Assembly (NCBI GenBank): GCA_045592865.1
Contig: JAZNVP010000131.1
Location: forward strand, 1 to 16,398
DNA length: 16,398 nt
DNA from: RGIG9114 sp045592865
GTDB lineage: Bacteria; Bacillota; Clostridia; Oscillospirales; JAGBHD01
Direction of reading: 5' to 3'
Part shown: positions 13,527 to 16,398 of the stretch, piece after piece
Layout of the letters: each line of letters starts with the position of its first letter
Numbering within the stretch: position 1 is the first letter of the stretch
Made by a program: the position numbers and the translations under genes
Notes under the pieces: model-generated
What the model saw: only the letters and a program-made list of their open reading frames with translations
The model's database searches: none
What the model was told of the DNA's origin: nothing

Positions 13527-15118
13527 TATTTATTTCCCCCTTTCGAGCCTGCCATTGCAAGACCGTATTCAGCATCCGAAGCCTCGGGTGCAAGTATCTT
13601 AGAAATCTTTCCGTCCGAAACTATTGCAATTCTGTCGGAAAGGCTTCTGAGTTCGTTAAGCTCGGAGGAAACGATAATAATGGTCATTCCCTCTTCCTTA
13701 TTCATCTTAGCGAGAAGCTCTAAAACGAGTTTCTTAGCGCCGATATCAATTCCTCTTGTTGGCTCTGATACGATTAAGAGCTTAGGATTCATTGTGAGCG
13801 CACGGGCAAGGCAGACCTTCTGCTGATTTCCGCCCGAGAGTCTTCCGCTGAACTGCTTTTCACTTGTGCAACGGATATCAAGCTTTTTGATCATATCAAG
13901 AGCGTGAGCCTTGGCTGCTTTATCATCGTAGATCTTCAAAGGTCCTATTTTCTTAAGGAACTTTTCTTCAACCTGCATAGCGGTGAAGACTATGTTGTTT
14001 TCAATTGACTCATCAAGAAGAAGTCCTACTCCTCTTCTATCCTCAGAAACGAAGGCAATGTGCTTGGAGAGTGCATCGCCAAGCTTTGTGGAATCGATGG
14101 TTTCACCGTCAAACTCTATAGAGCCTTTTGTTTCATAAAGACCTAAGATACCGTTAGGAATTCCGACCTTACCCTGACCTGCGAGACCGCCGATACCGAG
14201 GATCTCACCTCTTCTGACTTCAAGGTCAACGCCCTTAACCTTTTCGCCGGGCATATCAACGTGGAAGTCAGTGAGTTTCAATATAATATCGTCATCCTTA
14301 AGATCACGTGTGTCGTCGGTTTTATCAACAAGGCTTTCAACCATTCTTCCGATCATAAGCTCTGCTATCTTAACAGCGCTGGTATCTTTAGTTTCAACTC
14401 TGTCAACAAAAGCGCCGTCTCTGAGAACGGTTAAGCTATCGGTAACATCGATAACTTCGTCAATTCTGTGGGTTATAAATATTATCGCAATACCCTTAGA
14501 TGCAATAACTCTCATTGTATCCAAAAGTCTTGCGGCCTCACTCTCGGTTAAAACCGCAGTAGGCTCATCAAAAATAAGGAGTTTCATACCGGTTTTATCA
14601 ATTTCACGCGCAATTTCAACAAACTGCATATAGCCGACCGGCATTCCGGCTACCTTTGCGTTTTCGTCAACGCTGAGTCCAATCGTGTCAAGAGAAGCTC
14701 TTGCATCCTTGCACATTGCCTCTACGTCAAGCTTGTTGAGAGCCTTACCGAACACTTTACTTGCAAGTGTGGGGGTCGTTATCTCTCTTCCGAGTTTAAT
14801 GTTTTCTGTTACGGTGAATCCGGGGATAAGCATAAACTCCTGATGCACGAAGCCAATTCCAAGCTCCATTGCCTTCTGAGGATTGCTTATGTTAACCTCT
14901 TCACCATTGAAATAGATCTTTCCGCCGAAGCCGCCCGTGCTATGAATGACCGGCATTCCGAACAAAACATTCATAAGCGTAGATTTTCCGGCACCGTTCT
15001 CACCCATTAAAGCGTGGATCTCGCCGGGTTTAACCTTTAAATCTACCCCTTTGAGCACCTTGTTCGAGGAAAAGCTCTTAGTAATGTTCTCCATATGGAG
15101 AATATACTTTTCTTCCAT
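13526..15118 (-). CDS. Two-domain ABC importer ATPase (sugar/nucleoside type)
   Basis: This 530-residue cytosolic ATPase of the RbsA/BMP-transporter type has two fused nucleotide-binding domains and should drive the two permeases downstream. Domain 1: Walker A GENGAGKST at 39-47, Q-loop VHQEF, Walker B LLIFDEPT at 180-187, H-loop ITH at 215-217, with a non-canonical signature (VGYMQFVEIA). Domain 2: degenerate Walker A (GLAGQGKVG at 311-319), perfect signature LSGGNQQK at 427-434, and Walker B LLIVSEPT, in which the aspartate is Ser451. One composite site therefore looks complete and the other degraded, as in relatives. The frame is open up to 15211, but that would run through a hairpin. The ATG at 15118 fits the family N-terminus and has AAGGAAG 9 nt upstream. 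Confidence 0.93.
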   Translation of the reverse strand: MEEKYILHMENITKSFSSNKVLKGVDLKVKPGEIHALMGENGAGKSTLMNVLFGMPVIHSTGGFGGKIYFNGEEVNISNPQKAMELGIGFVHQEFMLIPGFTVTENIKLGREITTPTLASKVFGKALNKLDVEAMCKDARASLDTIGLSVDENAKVAGMPVGYMQFVEIAREIDKTGMKLLIFDEPTAVLTESEAARLLDTMRVIASKGIAIIFITHRIDEVIDVTDSLTVLRDGAFVDRVETKDTSAVKIAELMIGRMVESLVDKTDDTRDLKDDDIILKLTDFHVDMPGEKVKGVDLEVRRGEILGIGGLAGQGKVGIPNGILGLYETKGSIEFDGETIDSTKLGDALSKHIAFVSEDRRGVGLLLDESIENNIVFTAMQVEEKFLKKIGPLKIYDDKAAKAHALDMIKKLDIRCTSEKQFSGRLSGGNQQKVCLARALTMNPKLLIVSEPTRGIDIGAKKLVLELLAKMNKEEGMTIIIVSSELNELRSLSDRIAIVSDGKISKILAPEASDAEYGLAMAGSKGGNK

Positions 15119-15167
15119 TAGGTTTTTCTTCCTTTCCGTTAAAAATGCAGAAAATTGCTTCCCCTTA

Positions 15168-15219
15168 TTTTCGATAAAAGGAGCAGTTGTGCACCAGCGC
15201 AACTGCTCCACGTCGAAAA
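15168..15219 (-). terminator. Nested hairpin between the binding-protein and ATPase genes (attenuator or mRNA-stabilising stem)
   Basis: On the minus strand a 10-bp perfect stem GGAGCAGTTG/CAACTGCTCC (15209-15200 and 15189-15180) is followed by TTTTAT. Outer arms TTTTCGA (15219-15213) and TCGAAAA (15174-15168) can pair around it, the second arm following the T run. The U run is short, so partial termination is likelier than full. Such a stem between a binding-protein gene and its ATPase gene usually makes the first gene more abundant. Confidence 0.65.
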
Positions 15220-15239
15220 CAATTATAAAGCAATTATAA
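15220..15239. repeat. Tandem CAATTATAA direct repeat in the gap upstream of the ABC ATPase gene
   Basis: CAATTATAA occurs at 15220-15228 and again at 15231-15239, one helical turn (11 bp) apart, next to the nested hairpin. Each minus-strand copy contains TATAAT, but I find no good -35 at 16-18 nt spacing. It may be a weak internal promoter, a protein site, or only AT-rich spacer. Confidence 0.35.
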
Positions 15240-15273
15240 TCAACTATTTATCTTGTTCTACCCTATTTCTGAA

Positions 15274-16398
15274 TTAGAAATTGTAGAAAGGACACATGAT
15301 CATGAAGAAGTTCTTAAGATCAGGGGTCTTATCGTCAGAGTAGTGGGTAAGAGTTGCAGCATCGCCTGCAATCTTCTTGATCTCTTTGAGAAGAGCTGCT
15401 TCGTCGCAACGCTCAGTGATCTCACCTTCGCACCACTTAATAGCATACTCAACGCCTGCTTCGATCATTACCATGTTTACAGGAACTTCCCAAGTAGACA
15501 TACGTCCGGTGTTGCCCTTAGCTGCAACAGCCTTCTTGATTTCTTCAAGAACGTAAGGAACGTCGCCTTCGTGGCCCTTTGTTTCAATGTTGAAAGCAGA
15601 GGGATAGCCATGGTAAGGAGAAGGACAGCACTGCTGAGGATAGATAGCTCCGAGTTCAGCGCACTGCTGAATGAGCGGAACCTGCATCGAGCAGTTTGTG
15701 CAGAAGAATGCAGTATCTTTACCATACTGAGCAACATACTTAGAGATGTTCTCAGTAACCCATGCCTGAGCACCGGTTACACCAGCATCGCCGGTCGGAT
15801 CGGGAGCAGTTGCTTCAACATACTCGATTCCGTTAGCTGCGCAGTTCTCTTTGAAGAGAGCCTGACGAGCAGAAATGGTAGCATAACCTAAGTGTCTCTC
15901 GAAGGAGATGTGAACGAAGGTCTTAGCGCCCATAGCCTTAGCCTGATCGATGATTGTTTTACCCATCTGGATTTCGTCAACGAGCATGCAGATGTCAGCC
16001 TCAGCTGCGATAACTGCAGGGTCCTCAGCGCAAACGCCAGTGATGAAGAGAACGTCATCGCGGGTTTCTTTTACCTTTTTAATTGCTGCTGTTGCACCGG
16101 GAACTGCCTGAACGAAAACGATAGCCTTAACGTCAGGGTCAGCTGCCATGTTTGTTACGGTAGCAATTGTCTGCTCGGTCTCAGAAGAAAAGTCATCGGG
16201 ATATGTAGCGGTAACGATCATATCGCCATACTTAGCCTTCATGTCCTGAGCTGCCTGATACTCTTCCTCACCCTGAGAAACAGTACCTGTAATAATACCA
16301 ATCTTGTAGTCAGCAGAGCTGCTGCTGTCAGTTGTAGCTGTACTTGCACTGCTACATGCCACTAAGCTTAAAGTCATGCCTAATGCCAAAATAAGAGA
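15274..16398 (-). CDS. DUF3798-family substrate-binding lipoprotein of an ABC importer (5' end cut by window)
   Basis: This is the C-terminal 374 residues of an extracellular lipoprotein that should capture the substrate for the ABC importer encoded next to it. The frame stays open to the window edge, so only the first few signal-peptide residues are missing. Seen: a hydrophobic signal segment ending in the lipobox LVAC (Cys codon 16356-16354), a Ser/Thr-rich linker (SSASTATTDSSSSA), then a periplasmic-binding-like fold. That fold has IGIITGTVSQGEEEYQAA, FVHISFERH, APDPTGDAGVTGAQ, CTNCSMQ and QCCPSPYHGYP. These segments match my memory of DUF3798 (PF12683), whose ligand is not established as far as I know. 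The mature part is cysteine-rich for a surface lipoprotein. The C-terminus ends in an aromatic MCPFYNF. Family call is fairly firm; substrate unknown. Confidence 0.85.
   Translation of the reverse strand, partial: SLILALGMTLSLVACSSASTATTDSSSSADYKIGIITGTVSQGEEEYQAAQDMKAKYGDMIVTATYPDDFSSETEQTIATVTNMAADPDVKAIVFVQAVPGATAAIKKVKETRDDVLFITGVCAEDPAVIAAEADICMLVDEIQMGKTIIDQAKAMGAKTFVHISFERHLGYATISARQALFKENCAANGIEYVEATAPDPTGDAGVTGAQAWVTENISKYVAQYGKDTAFFCTNCSMQVPLIQQCAELGAIYPQQCCPSPYHGYPSAFNIETKGHEGDVPYVLEEIKKAVAAKGNTGRMSTWEVPVNMVMIEAGVEYAIKWCEGEITERCDEAALLKEIKKIAGDAATLTHYSDDKTPDLKNFFMIMCPFYNF

Noticed and set aside
13099..13602. Plus-strand open frame of 167 codons opposite permease 1
   Set aside because: It is the reverse of a hydrophobic membrane gene, proline- and isoleucine-rich, with no recognisable domain.
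15119..15211. N-terminal extension of the ABC ATPase from 15211
   Set aside because: The extension would encode the hairpin region and is foreign to the family N-terminus. The ATG at 15118 fits the alignment.
15253..15891. Long plus-strand open frame (212 codons) opposite the binding-protein gene, followed by another at 15892-16365
   Set aside because: Both are antisense to a well-supported DUF3798 gene. They show no family motifs and have cysteine/serine-rich composition typical of reverse-strand shadows.
1..16398. tRNA, rRNA, riboswitch, CRISPR or insertion-sequence elements
   Set aside because: I looked in the gaps and on the plus strand and saw no cloverleaf, spaced direct repeats, transposase motifs or known riboswitch core. 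The gaps (at most 155 nt) are explained by hairpins, promoters and ribosome binding sites.

Overview
This window reads as the chromosome of an anaerobic endospore-forming Firmicute of class Clostridia, possibly a gut Oscillospirales- or Christensenellales-type lineage (the rank below class is a guess). The evidence is a complete spoIIIA operon, the Clostridia gene order spoIIIAA-AH / asp23 / nusB / xseA / xseB / ispA / dxs, strong AGGAGG-type ribosome binding sites, frequent ATGA and TTGA start/stop overlaps, and an ABC importer built around a DUF3798 lipoprotein. Every gene I can support is on the minus strand, so transcription runs from high to low coordinates. I see no RNA genes, insertion sequences, CRISPR arrays or origins, and no gene-free stretch longer than 155 bases.

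Region A (about 16398 down to 9464) is a transport and peptidase operon. It holds a DUF3798-family lipoprotein (5' end outside the window), a 155-nt gap with a large nested hairpin, a two-domain ABC ATPase, two branched-chain/sugar-type permeases (one with an unusual membrane insertion), and a PepD-like M20 dipeptidase. It ends at a textbook Rho-independent terminator with a perfect 13-bp stem. The importer's substrate is unknown. The co-directional peptidase, 18 nt downstream with no visible terminator between, is a hint at peptides.

Region B (9461 down to 5007) is spoIIIAA, AB, AC, AD, AE, AF, AG and AH. This is the mother-cell half of the channel joining mother cell and forespore during engulfment. 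A possible sigma-E promoter lies just past the upstream terminator. Several of the proteins are clearly shorter than their Bacillus subtilis counterparts. SpoIIIAA has a tail read from the start of spoIIIAB through an 86-nt overlap.

Region C (5006 down to 1) is a housekeeping operon driven by a strong extended -10 sigma-A-type promoter in the 73-nt gap after spoIIIAH. It encodes an Asp23-family protein, NusB, a TsaD/Kae1-like ATPase-fold paralogue, both exonuclease VII subunits, a polyprenyl diphosphate synthase (TTG start) and the N-terminal half of DXP synthase. It combines transcription antitermination, DNA repair and the entry to isoprenoid synthesis. I see no terminator between regions B and C, so sporulation transcripts may read into these genes.
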